Positions 56,331 through 64,000 of a stretch of 64,000 nt of DNA are shown here, in pieces; the stretch's first letter is position 1, and each line of letters opens with the position of its first letter. Location: assembly GCF_003289945.1 (NCBI RefSeq), contig NZ_QMBP01000004.1:124001-188000 (forward strand), read 5' to 3'. A program made the translations under genes and the position numbers. This DNA comes from Mesorhizobium hawassense (GTDB lineage: Bacteria > Pseudomonadota > Alphaproteobacteria > Rhizobiales > Rhizobiaceae). The notes under the pieces were generated by a model that worked only from the letters and a program-made list of their open reading frames with translations, was not told where the DNA came from and did no database searches.

Positions 56331-57133
56331 ACGGCCTCGCGTGCCCGCGCCGGCAGTTGCGGGATCGAGGCCCACAGCTTGCGCGTATAATCATGTTTCG
56401 GCGCCTGGCTGACCTCTCTGACGTCGCCCACCTCCACCAGTTCTCCCTTCAGCATCACGCCGATGCGGTTGCAGAGTTGCGACATCAGATGAAGGTCGTG
56501 GGTGATGAACAGCACCGAGAAGCCGATGCTGCGCTGCAGGTCGATCACCTGCTCCAGGATTTCACGCTGCACCACCACATCGAGCGCCGTCGTCGGCTCG
56601 TCCATGATGATCAGCTCGGGCTCCAACGCCAGGCAGATGGCGATGACGATGCGCTGGCGCATGCCGCCGCTGAACTGGTGCGGATAGTCGCGCAGACGGT
56701 TGGACGCGATGCCGACCAGCTTGAACATCGCCTCGGCGCGCTCCCGCGACTGCTCGCGGCCAAAACCGTTGTGCCGGCGCAGCACGTCATGGAACTGGTC
56801 CTCGACCCGCATCAGCGGATTGAGCGAGTTCATCGCGCTCTGGAACACCATGCCGATGCGGCGCCAGCGCACCTTCTGCAGCGAGGCCTCCGTGAGCTTC
56901 AGGAGGTTCTGGCCGTCGAGCAGGATCTCGCCGCCCCTCACCCAGGCCGGCGCCTTGGCGAGCCGGGTGATGGCAAAAGCGATCGTGCTCTTGCCGCAAC
57001 CGGATTCGCCGGCGAGCCCAAACAGCTCGCCGCGCCCGATGTCGAACGACACGTTCTTCACGGCGCGAAAGGCGCCCTTCTCGGTGAGATAGTCGACGCT
57101 GAGGTCGCGGACTTGCAGCAAGGGTCCGCTCAC
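56327..57133 (-). CDS. Dipeptide/oligopeptide-type ABC ATPase, DppD-like
   Basis: A 268-residue ATPase with Walker A GESGCGKST, signature FSGGMRQR and Walker B LIIMDEPTTALD. The start is a GTG at 57133, overlapping the permease stop by four bases. The C-terminus is shorter than usual for DppD (no long oligopeptide extension). Partner of the DppF-like protein. Confidence 0.88.
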   Translation of the reverse strand: MSGPLLQVRDLSVDYLTEKGAFRAVKNVSFDIGRGELFGLAGESGCGKSTIAFAITRLAKAPAWVRGGEILLDGQNLLKLTEASLQKVRWRRIGMVFQSAMNSLNPLMRVEDQFHDVLRRHNGFGREQSRERAEAMFKLVGIASNRLRDYPHQFSGGMRQRIVIAICLALEPELIIMDEPTTALDVVVQREILEQVIDLQRSIGFSVLFITHDLHLMSQLCNRIGVMLKGELVEVGDVREVSQAPKHDYTRKLWASIPQLPARAREAV

Positions 57134-58032
57134 GCCGCCGCCTCCAACTCGCGCCGGCGCAGCCGCGTCAGCCTCAGCCAGCGCGACAGCGCCGGGCCGG
57201 ACCGCAGTTGCGGATTGGCGATCTCATCGAAGGTGAAGTTGAGCAGCGCCAGCCCAAGGCCGACAAGCGCGATCCCCATCGCCGGCGCGCCGATGTCCCA
57301 CCAGGCGCCGACGATGATCGCCGACGAGTTCTGCGCGTTGTAGAGCATGGTGCCCCAGGTGACGTTGAGCGGATCGCCAAAGCCGAGATATTCGAGCGTG
57401 GTCTGCGCCACGATCGCGTAGATGATCGAGCCGACGATGTTGATGCCGATCAGCGGCACCAGGTTGGGCAGGATCTCGACGAAGATGATGCGCCACGAAG
57501 GCTCGCCGACCATGCGCGCGGCGGTGATGAATTCGCGGTTGCGCAGCGCCATAGTCTGAGCCCGCGTCATGCGCGCGCCCCATGGCCAGGAGGTCAGCGC
57601 AATGATCGTCATGATCGCCAATGGCCCGACCGTGCCGGCGAAGGACGCCAGCAATATCAGCAGCGGGATGTTGGGAATGACCAGCACCGCGTTGGTGGCG
57701 AGGTCGAGCGTGGCGTCGATGCGGCCGCCGAAATAGCCGGCGATGAGGCCGATCACCGTGCCGAGCGCGGTAATCGCCAGCCCCGTGGCGAAGCCGACGG
57801 CAAGCGACGGCCGCGCGCCCCAGACGAACTGGCTGTAGACGTCACGCCCCATCTTGGTGGTGCCGAAATAATGCGACACCGTCGGCGGCTGGTGCGAGCG
57901 GCCGACGCGCGCCGCCGGATCGTTCGGCGCCAGGATCGGCGCGAAAATCGCCATCAGCACCAGCGCCGCGATGATGATCAAGCCGGCCACCGCCTTTTTC
58001 TGGCGGAACAGGAGCTGCAGCCCGAACCTCAT
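57130..58032 (-). CDS. Dipeptide/oligopeptide-type ABC permease, DppC-like
   Basis: A 300-residue membrane protein with the OppC N-terminal domain (LLFRQKKAVAGLIIIAALVL) and the core with GRDVYSQFVWGARPSLAVGF. The EAA loop is AARMVGEPSWRIIFVEILPN. Overlaps both neighbours by four bases. Confidence 0.9.
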   Translation of the reverse strand: MRFGLQLLFRQKKAVAGLIIIAALVLMAIFAPILAPNDPAARVGRSHQPPTVSHYFGTTKMGRDVYSQFVWGARPSLAVGFATGLAITALGTVIGLIAGYFGGRIDATLDLATNAVLVIPNIPLLILLASFAGTVGPLAIMTIIALTSWPWGARMTRAQTMALRNREFITAARMVGEPSWRIIFVEILPNLVPLIGINIVGSIIYAIVAQTTLEYLGFGDPLNVTWGTMLYNAQNSSAIIVGAWWDIGAPAMGIALVGLGLALLNFTFDEIANPQLRSGPALSRWLRLTRLRRRELEAAA

Positions 58033-59012
58033 GCGCGCTCCTCCCTGATGCGCGGGTCGACGACGCCATAGATGATGTCGACCAGCAGATTGGCCCCAAG
58101 CGTCGCCAATGTCATCAGCAGAAGCTGGCCCTGGATGACGGGATAGTCGCGCGCCACGCTTGCCGTGAACAAGGTCAGCCCGAGGCCCGGATAGTTGAAG
58201 ACGATCTCGGTGACGATCGAACCGCCGAAGACCGCGCCCAGCATCAGCGCCAGGTTGGTCAGGACAGGCAGCATCGCATTGCGCGCCGCGTAGGAGAACA
58301 TCACCGCCGTTTCCGACAGGCCCTTGGCGCGGCCCATGGTGACGTAGTCCTCGCCGAGCACCGCGATCATCGAGGAGCGCATCGTGGTCTGGAACTCCCC
58401 GATCATGTACGGCGACAGCCTCAGCACCGGCATGATCGCATGCCAGAAGACGCTGCCGAGGAAAGTGAAATTGAACCCGGGATCGAGGTCCGGATTATAG
58501 GCATAGCCGACCGGGAACCAGCGCAGCGTCACGCCGAAGGTGAACAGCGTGGCCAAGGCGATGATCACCGGCGGGATCGCGATCAGCACGACAGAGAACG
58601 GCGAGACGAACGCATCGAAGCGTCCGCCCCGCCGCCAGGCAGCCACTGCGCCAAGGGAGACTCCAACGCAGAGGGAAAAGACGATGGCGCAGGTGACCAG
58701 CAGCGCCGTCCAGCCGGCGGAGCGGGCGAGCACCTGCGTGACGGTCTGCGGATAGTATTTGACCGACACGCCGAGATCGAAGGTCGCGAGCCCTTTGAGG
58801 TAGTCTACGAACTGCAGCCACATCGGCTGCTCGACGGCGCCGAAGCGAGCCTTGATCGCTTCGATCGCCGCCGGCGTGGCGCGCGGGCCGAGTTGCGCGA
58901 TCATCGAGTCCACCGGGCTCCCGGGCATCAGTCTGGGAAGGGTGAAGTTGACGACGATCGCAAACAGGAAGGCGACGAAATAGACGCCCAACCGCCGAAG
59001 TGGAATCCGCAT
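58029..59012 (-). CDS. Dipeptide/oligopeptide-type ABC permease, DppB-like
   Basis: A 327-residue membrane protein with about six transmembrane segments, beginning MRIPLRRLGVYFVAFLFAIV. The loop TMGRAKGLSETAVMFSYAAR is the family coupling motif. An in-frame GTG at 59021 adds three residues. Lies 15 bases after the binding-protein stop. Confidence 0.9.
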   Translation of the reverse strand: MRIPLRRLGVYFVAFLFAIVVNFTLPRLMPGSPVDSMIAQLGPRATPAAIEAIKARFGAVEQPMWLQFVDYLKGLATFDLGVSVKYYPQTVTQVLARSAGWTALLVTCAIVFSLCVGVSLGAVAAWRRGGRFDAFVSPFSVVLIAIPPVIIALATLFTFGVTLRWFPVGYAYNPDLDPGFNFTFLGSVFWHAIMPVLRLSPYMIGEFQTTMRSSMIAVLGEDYVTMGRAKGLSETAVMFSYAARNAMLPVLTNLALMLGAVFGGSIVTEIVFNYPGLGLTLFTASVARDYPVIQGQLLLMTLATLGANLLVDIIYGVVDPRIREERA

Positions 59013-59027
59013 CCTGAACACCGCCCG

Positions 59028-60746
59028 TTACTGGACGGGCTTCAGGCGCAAGAGATGCATCAGCCGCATCCGGTTGTTGTCATGGTTCTCCGGGTTCATC
59101 ACCGGCTCGTCCTTGGTCACCCAGCCGGTGAAGCGCTTGGTCGAATACTGGTACCAGGTCGGGCCGTTGAACACCGGCACGACGGGGAAGTTGTCGGCGA
59201 TGATCACCTGCACCTGGTCGAACAGCTTCTTGCGCTCCTCGTCCGTCGTCGCCTTGCGATAGGCGTCGAAGACCTTGTCGAGCTCGGGATTGGAGTAGCG
59301 CGAGTCGGCGTGGACGATGCGCCCGGCGAACGCCGTCGACAGCGTCTGGTAATAGCCGCGGAACGGTGTCGGCCCGTCGGGGCGCGAGTTCATGACGGCG
59401 TCGAAAGATCCGTCCAGGAGTTGCTTTTGCCACTGCTCGTATTCCGGCGTGGCAACGGACGCGTTCACGCCGATCTTGCGCAAGCCCTCGGTCGCGATCT
59501 GCACCGCGTCGATCCAGTCGGTCCAGCCGTTCGGGACGATGATGACGAAGTTGATGGGTTGCCCTTTCGGCGTGGTGCGGAAGCCGTCGGCGCCCTTCTT
59601 GTAGCCGGCATCGTCCAGCACCTTGTTGGCCTTGTCGATGTCGTAGGCCATCCAGACGTCCTTGTCGCCTTCGGCCGCCTTGTTGCGCCAGCTATCGAAG
59701 CGTGGCGGCAGGCCGCTGGCGTGAAGGTTGACGACCGGATAGCCGAAGCCGGCGATGTCGACCATGGAGGTCCGATCCATGGCCAGGCTGAAGGCATGCC
59801 GGAAAGCGATGTCGTTGAAGGCTTCGGAATTGCCGGGCTTGTCGGTCTTCAGGTTCATCTCGAAGGCAATGGTCTCGGCCGGCGGCTGCCAATAGCCGTT
59901 GTGGTCCTTGTCGAGCCCGACATAGGTCTTGTCGATCTCGGGCAGGAACGAACCGATCCAGTCCATTTCGCCTTGGGGTAGTAGCGCGAGCATCTGGTCG
60001 TTGCCGGAGATCTGCGGCAGCTTCAGGCAGTCGATATGCAACTCCGCGGCATCCCAGTAATTCGGGTTGCGGCACTGCTCATAGACCTGCGGCGTGAAGC
60101 GGCGGATTTCGGTCATCGGGCCCGAGCCGACCGGCTTCTCGTTCTTGAAGGCGAGCGGATCCTTGATGTCCTTCCAGATATGCTCGGGGACGACCGGGAA
60201 ATCGGCCAGCGATTCCGGGAAGTGGGTGTCGACGTCCTTGAGGTTGATCTTGATCTCGGTCGGCGACGGCGCCTCCACCGAGGCGACGCTTTCGCTGACG
60301 CCGACGATGTCGACGGCAGGGTTCTTGAGCATCAGCTCCAGCGTGTATTTCATGTCCGCCGAAGTCAGCGGCTGGCCGTCCGACCACTTCACGCCGTCGC
60401 GCAGTGTATAGGTGATCGATTTCAGGTCGTCGGAGAATTTGTAGGCGGTCGCCAGCCGGAAGATCGGCTTGCCGCTGTCATAGTCGTTGAAGATGACCAG
60501 CGGCTCATAGATGAAATCCATCGTGCTCTGGCGTCGCCCGCCGAGGTCGAACGGGTTGAAGTTCTGCACCCAGCTCGTCTGCTCCTCGATATGCATGGCC
60601 AAGACGGATTCGGCCGCGGCCGGCTTCACGCCCGAAGCGAAGGCGAGCGCGGCGACGGCCGCGCCTGCGAAGGCAAAAAAATGGCGCCGGCTGAGCAGCC
60701 CGCGCCCGGAATCCACGATTTTCGACGAGTGTAAGCGACCCAGCAT
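59028..60746 (-). CDS. Dpp/Opp-type ABC substrate-binding protein, probably chitooligosaccharide-binding
   Basis: A 572-residue family-5 binding protein. The Tat-type signal is LSRRHFFAFAGAAVAALAFA with cleavage after PAAA; the mature part (WVQNFNPFDLGGRRQSTMDF, YTLRDGVKWSDGQPLTSADM) is typical. Start 60746 has GGAGGAG seven bases upstream. Dpp-type systems are known to import (GlcNAc)2 in Vibrio. A GH20 enzyme in the operon and a ROK regulator support such a ligand, but peptides cannot be excluded. Confidence 0.85.
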   Translation of the reverse strand: MLGRLHSSKIVDSGRGLLSRRHFFAFAGAAVAALAFASGVKPAAAESVLAMHIEEQTSWVQNFNPFDLGGRRQSTMDFIYEPLVIFNDYDSGKPIFRLATAYKFSDDLKSITYTLRDGVKWSDGQPLTSADMKYTLELMLKNPAVDIVGVSESVASVEAPSPTEIKINLKDVDTHFPESLADFPVVPEHIWKDIKDPLAFKNEKPVGSGPMTEIRRFTPQVYEQCRNPNYWDAAELHIDCLKLPQISGNDQMLALLPQGEMDWIGSFLPEIDKTYVGLDKDHNGYWQPPAETIAFEMNLKTDKPGNSEAFNDIAFRHAFSLAMDRTSMVDIAGFGYPVVNLHASGLPPRFDSWRNKAAEGDKDVWMAYDIDKANKVLDDAGYKKGADGFRTTPKGQPINFVIIVPNGWTDWIDAVQIATEGLRKIGVNASVATPEYEQWQKQLLDGSFDAVMNSRPDGPTPFRGYYQTLSTAFAGRIVHADSRYSNPELDKVFDAYRKATTDEERKKLFDQVQVIIADNFPVVPVFNGPTWYQYSTKRFTGWVTKDEPVMNPENHDNNRMRLMHLLRLKPVQ

Positions 60747-61100
60747 CTTTCTCCTCCCTGAGCAGTCTGCCATGGTGTAAATCAAATTGATTTAATGCAT
60801 GGCGCCGCGCGGTCGTCAACCCTGGCTGTGGAAAGTTGGAGCGCTGATCCCTCTCGCTTGAGGCGCGGTTCGGGGCGTGCCCGAGCTTACAATCTCCAGT
60901 AGAAGGATTACTTGACTCATCTCAGGAGAAATCGGCTTCAATCTGCTGCGAGTGTTAGCTGCTTCACAGTCAACCTCTGTCGGACAGCACAAATTCCCCC
61001 TCTGTATTGGGCTCATCTGCGAATACTTGTCGCCTTTGCCGCCGCATCGACATCGGAGCTATTTCCGTTGCCGGCCGCAAGGGCTCCGGGGGCATTTCCG
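60747..61100. promoter_or_regulatory. Divergent intergenic region before the Dpp-type operon and ThDP-enzyme gene
   Basis: A 354-base stretch. The part near 60778-60794 holds the ROK-type palindrome. The rest (60800-61100) is ordinary in composition; an open frame continuous with the ThDP gene extends through 60912-61100 but looks non-coding. I found no convincing -35/-10 pair. Confidence 0.5.
60778..60794. promoter_or_regulatory. Candidate ROK-regulator operator, copy 2
   Basis: TAAATCAAATTGATTTA is a perfect 17-base palindrome, 32 bases upstream of the binding-protein ATG. It shares AAATCAA-N-TTGATTT with the site at 50960-50974 before the ROK gene, 9.8 kb away. Confidence 0.75.
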
Positions 61101-62810
61101 ATGCGGGTCTACGAGGCGATCGTGAAGGGCCTGGAAGGCATTGGCGTCGGCGCCGCATTTGGCGGCGCGGGCGAAAATGCGGCCGGGCTGATGCTGGCGT
61201 TGAAGCACTCCAAGTCGATCCGGCCGGTGATCACCCGGCATGAGCAGGCGGCATCCTTCATGGCTTGCGGATACGCCATGTTTTCAAGCCAACTCGGTGT
61301 CTGCTTCGCTACCGCCGGCCCCGGCGCCTTCAACCTGTTCTCCGGACTGGCGGTCGCCATGTCGGACTCCTACCCGGTGCTCGCGATCTCCGGCTTCGCC
61401 TCGCGCAAATGGACCGGTAAGGGCGCGCTGAACGAGACGTCAGGCGTCAGCCGCACGCCGGACTCGCAAAAGATGTTCGACGCGACGACGAAGAAATCCT
61501 TCCTGCTCACCGATGCGGCGAAGACCTGCGACGTGCTCGAAGAAGCCGTCAACATCGCCTTCGAAGGCAGGCCGGGCCCCGTCCATATCCATGTGCCGGA
61601 AGACCTCACCGAGCACGATGTCTCGGTCGACAATTTCCGCCCGATCGATCTCCAGGTGAAACCTGTCCTGCCGGATCCGGCACGGGTGCGGGATGTCGCC
61701 GAAATGCTGGTGGAGGCGCTGGAGAAGGGCAAGAAGGTCCTGGCCCTGATCGGCTTCGGCGCGGTCAAGAGCGGCGCTCATCACGAGCTGAAGCAACTCG
61801 TCGAGCGCTACCAGATTCCCTTCGCCACCACGCTCGACGGCAAGGGCATCATCGCCGAGCGCCATCCTTTGTGCGTCGGCGTGTTCTGCGACAGCGGCCA
61901 CAGCGCCGCCTGGAAGGCTTTTCTCGATGCCGACCTGATCCTGGCCGTCGGCAATTCCTTCGCCCAGCACGCCACCTTCGGTTTTCGCGACGATCTGTTC
62001 GCGGAGCGCAAGCTCGTCCACATCAACATCGACATCAACGAGATCGACAAGGTCTACAAGGCCGACGGCGCCATCATCGGCGACGCCAGGCTCGCGGTCG
62101 GCGCGCTGCTTGCGAAGATGTCGGAGATGCTCGAGCCGAGCCTGCCGCCGGACCGCGAGGCAACCGACTACAGCGACGAGCACGTCCTTCATCTCACCGG
62201 CAAGATCCATCCCGGACAGATGGCGCAGGCGCTGTCGAAGCGCCTGCCGGACAACGCCATCGTGCTAGCCGATGCCGGCGCGCATCTCGCCTGGCTCGGC
62301 TATTACCTGCAGATCGCGCCCGGCCAGAATTTCCGCAAACCCGGCGGCTTCGGCCCGATGGCCGGCAGCGTCAACGGCGCGCTCGGCGTCAAGCTCGCCC
62401 ACCCCGAGCGCCCGGTCATCGTCGGCTGCGGCGACGGCTGCTATCTGCTCTCCGGCTTCGAACTGCTCACCGCCGTCCAATACGACATCCCGGTGATCTG
62501 GATCGTCTTCAACAACAACGAGTTCCAGCTGATCAAGCTCTACCAGCTGCAGTCCTACCAAGAATACGGCCTGGTCGATTTCGACAACCCCGACTATGTC
62601 GGCTTCGCCCAGGCCTGTGGCGCCAGAGGCTACCGCGTCGAGACGCTGGAAGAATTCGAAGCCGCGCTCGACGAAGCGCTGGCGCTTGGCAAACCGGCCG
62701 TCATCGACGCCCACATCACACGGCTGGCGCTGCCGCATTACAGCCCCTCGCCAGAGGGCCTCGTCGCGGGCCTTGGCGAGATGATCGAAAAGCGAATTCG
62801 CGGGGACTGA
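61101..62810 (+). CDS. Thiamine-diphosphate-dependent enzyme, acetolactate-synthase-like
   Basis: A 569-residue ThDP enzyme. The catalytic Glu region is VITRHEQAASFMACGYAM near residue 45; the middle domain is at about 190-330; the ThDP/Mg motif begins GCGDGCYLLSGFELLTAVQY near 455 and ends at FNNNEF. All three domains are present. I chose the ATG at 61101 because it starts right at the fold (MRVYEAIVKGLEGIGVGAAF); the frame is open to 60912. It could be a 2-oxoacid decarboxylase, lyase or carboligase. The substrate is not clear, and it is not next to an IlvH-type small subunit. Confidence 0.82.
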   Translation: MRVYEAIVKGLEGIGVGAAFGGAGENAAGLMLALKHSKSIRPVITRHEQAASFMACGYAMFSSQLGVCFATAGPGAFNLFSGLAVAMSDSYPVLAISGFASRKWTGKGALNETSGVSRTPDSQKMFDATTKKSFLLTDAAKTCDVLEEAVNIAFEGRPGPVHIHVPEDLTEHDVSVDNFRPIDLQVKPVLPDPARVRDVAEMLVEALEKGKKVLALIGFGAVKSGAHHELKQLVERYQIPFATTLDGKGIIAERHPLCVGVFCDSGHSAAWKAFLDADLILAVGNSFAQHATFGFRDDLFAERKLVHINIDINEIDKVYKADGAIIGDARLAVGALLAKMSEMLEPSLPPDREATDYSDEHVLHLTGKIHPGQMAQALSKRLPDNAIVLADAGAHLAWLGYYLQIAPGQNFRKPGGFGPMAGSVNGALGVKLAHPERPVIVGCGDGCYLLSGFELLTAVQYDIPVIWIVFNNNEFQLIKLYQLQSYQEYGLVDFDNPDYVGFAQACGARGYRVETLEEFEAALDEALALGKPAVIDAHITRLALPHYSPSPEGLVAGLGEMIEKRIRGD

Positions 62811-62811
62811 A

Positions 62812-62852
62812 GCAATTCCAGGAACGTGCGTGGCGGTTTCGTCCGCAATTGC
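62812..62852. repeat. Small palindromic repeat, copy 3
   Basis: A 41-base member of the family, GCAATTCCAGGAACGTGCGT at the left and TTTCGTCCGCAATTGC at the right. It directly follows the ThDP-enzyme stop codon (TGA-AGCAATT), a position where it could act as a 3' mRNA structure. Confidence 0.65.
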
Positions 62853-62884
62853 GTGAAACAAAAGAAACCAGGGAGGCAGCCTTG

Positions 62885-64000
62885 TTGACGCAACCAGAGA
62901 GGCAAGCCACGACGAATTGGCGCGAGATACCGCAAGGCTCGGGCGAGCAGGAACGGCTGCTGTTCGAGAAGCTGGCGCAGGACATGATGCATGTCCAGCT
63001 GAAGACGAAGCAGCGCGCCAAGGTGGCCGGCATCCAGCGCGCCTTCCACGCCAAGCCGATCTTCGCCTCGATCGACGCGACGCTGCGCTTCAACGACGAT
63101 CTTCCCGCCGAGCTTTGCGCCGGCTTCGCCCAGCCGGGAAAATCCTATCCGGCGATCGTGCGCTTCTCCAACGCGAACGGTTCGGGCCAGGCAGACTACA
63201 AGCCCGACCTGCGCGGCGTCGCCCTGCGCGTAAAAGTTTCGGACAAGGAGCAGCACGACCTCTTGGCCACCAACTTTCCGGTCTCGCACGCCCGCGACGC
63301 AAGGCAGTTCGTCGCCTTCGCCAAGGCCACCGCCGGCGGCACGATCGGCAAGATCGTCGGCCTCGTCGGCCTCGCCTTCCGCTTCGGTCCGGCGGAAGTC
63401 GTCCGCATGCTGAAAAACGTCTCGGCCGGCCGCAGCCACAAGGTGCGCAGTGTCGCTCTGGAGACTTTCTGGAGCCGTGGCGCCATCCGCTGGGGCGAAA
63501 CAAAAGCGGTGCGCTACCTGGTGCGGCCCGTGCCGAGCGCGGCGCCCGCGCCCGACCCGGCAACGACGGATGCAAGCTATCTGGCGAACGAGTTCGCCGC
63601 CCGGCTGGCTGCCGGCGATGTCCGCTTCGAGCTGTGCGTCCAGCCTTTCATCGACGAGCGCTCGACGCCGATCGAGGATACGGCGGTCGAATGGACGGAA
63701 ACCGTCTCGCCGCCGATCAGGGTGGCGGAACTCACCATCACCCAGCCGTCGGCCGGCACCTCCGAAGCCTTCACCAACACGCGGGTGATCGACGAGCTCG
63801 CTTTCAATCCCTGGAACACGACGGATGAATTCAGGCCGCTGGGCAATCTCAACCGGGCGCGCAAGGTCGTCTACGACGCAAGCGCCGCGCACCGCCTCGC
63901 CTATCGCTGGCGCACCGAGGCCCCACTGCGCAATCGCCTGCTGAGCGGCATCGCGCGCCAGGCTTTCATGGTGATCAACCGCCGCATCGAATGGCACAAG
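62885..64000 (+). CDS. Catalase-family (SrpA-like) heme protein, 3' end beyond window
   Basis: An open frame of 372 codons reaching the window end. The likely start is TTG at 62885 with GGGAGG eight bases upstream (TTG at 62882 is also possible); the first ATG, at codon 34, is too far in. Catalase-like landmarks: QRAFHAKPIFASIDATLRF then YPAIVRFSNANGSG, DLRGVALRVKV, TNFPVSHARDARQFVAFAKA and FNPWNTTDEFRPLGNLNRAR. This is the shortened catalase-related type with an additional C-terminal part, probably peroxidase-like. Start codon choice is moderately sure. Confidence 0.78.
   Translation, partial: MTQPERQATTNWREIPQGSGEQERLLFEKLAQDMMHVQLKTKQRAKVAGIQRAFHAKPIFASIDATLRFNDDLPAELCAGFAQPGKSYPAIVRFSNANGSGQADYKPDLRGVALRVKVSDKEQHDLLATNFPVSHARDARQFVAFAKATAGGTIGKIVGLVGLAFRFGPAEVVRMLKNVSAGRSHKVRSVALETFWSRGAIRWGETKAVRYLVRPVPSAAPAPDPATTDASYLANEFAARLAAGDVRFELCVQPFIDERSTPIEDTAVEWTETVSPPIRVAELTITQPSAGTSEAFTNTRVIDELAFNPWNTTDEFRPLGNLNRARKVVYDASAAHRLAYRWRTEAPLRNRLLSGIARQAFMVINRRIEWHK

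Noticed and set aside
58440..59981. A 513-codon plus-strand open frame across DppB-like and binding-protein genes
   Set aside because: It spans two genes of the opposite strand and lacks family features.

Overview
The window looks like chromosomal or megaplasmid DNA of a GC-rich alphaproteobacterium of the Rhizobiales, most like Mesorhizobium and relatives. Grounds: strongly G/C-ending codons, a PcaQ-controlled pcaDCHGB operon, many ABC uptake systems each beside its own LacI, GntR, IclR, LysR or ROK regulator, and small palindromic intergenic repeats. This is inferred from gene content; no rRNA, tRNA, CRISPR array, insertion sequence or phage gene was seen. Almost the whole window is catabolic and uptake gene sets.

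Layout. 1-1802: the start of a Tat-exported sugar-type binding protein, divergent from a LacI regulator. 1825-8412 (minus): GntR regulator, ADP-ribosylglycohydrolase-family enzyme, PfkB kinase and a spermidine/putrescine-type ABC transporter, an arrangement that recalls E. coli yegTUVW. 8512-8723: a palindromic repeat element. 8789-25544: an aromatic block with PcaR, pcaIJF, the pcaDCHGB-pobA operon, PcaQ, a branched-chain-type ABC transporter matching the PcaQ-controlled protocatechuate system of Sinorhizobium, an SDR alcohol dehydrogenase and a vanillin-type aldehyde dehydrogenase. Together these would import hydroxyaromatic acids and turn 4-hydroxybenzoate and protocatechuate into succinyl-CoA and acetyl-CoA. 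pcaQ is bracketed by inverted copies of the pcaD promoter and leader.

25554-31546: a FrcBCA/RbsBCA-type sugar transporter, a ketose 3-epimerase-like protein, a LacI regulator and a D-2-hydroxyacid dehydrogenase, tied together by TAAATCGATTTA-type sites. 31556-32266: an unrecognised protein. 32321-41948: a GntR regulator divergent from an unusual set: DUF1185-type protein, an alpha/beta-hydrolase fused to a flavin reductase, a luciferase-like monooxygenase, an aldehyde dehydrogenase and a polyamine-type ABC transporter. It is the best candidate here for an undescribed pathway.

41955-47937 (minus): an operon of glycosyltransferase, glycogen-debranching-type enzyme, membrane-anchored trehalose-6-phosphate synthase and trehalose phosphatase. 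48028-50860: a scar with two permease tails, an AT-richer two-gene insert and a truncated FAD oxidase. 51018-60746: a ROK regulator, a deformylase-like protein with lost metal ligands, a cytoplasmic GH20 hexosaminidase, a GNAT protein and a Dpp-type ABC transporter, probably a chitooligosaccharide regulon sharing the palindrome TAAATCAAATTGATTTA. 61101-64000: a ThDP enzyme and the start of a catalase-family protein.
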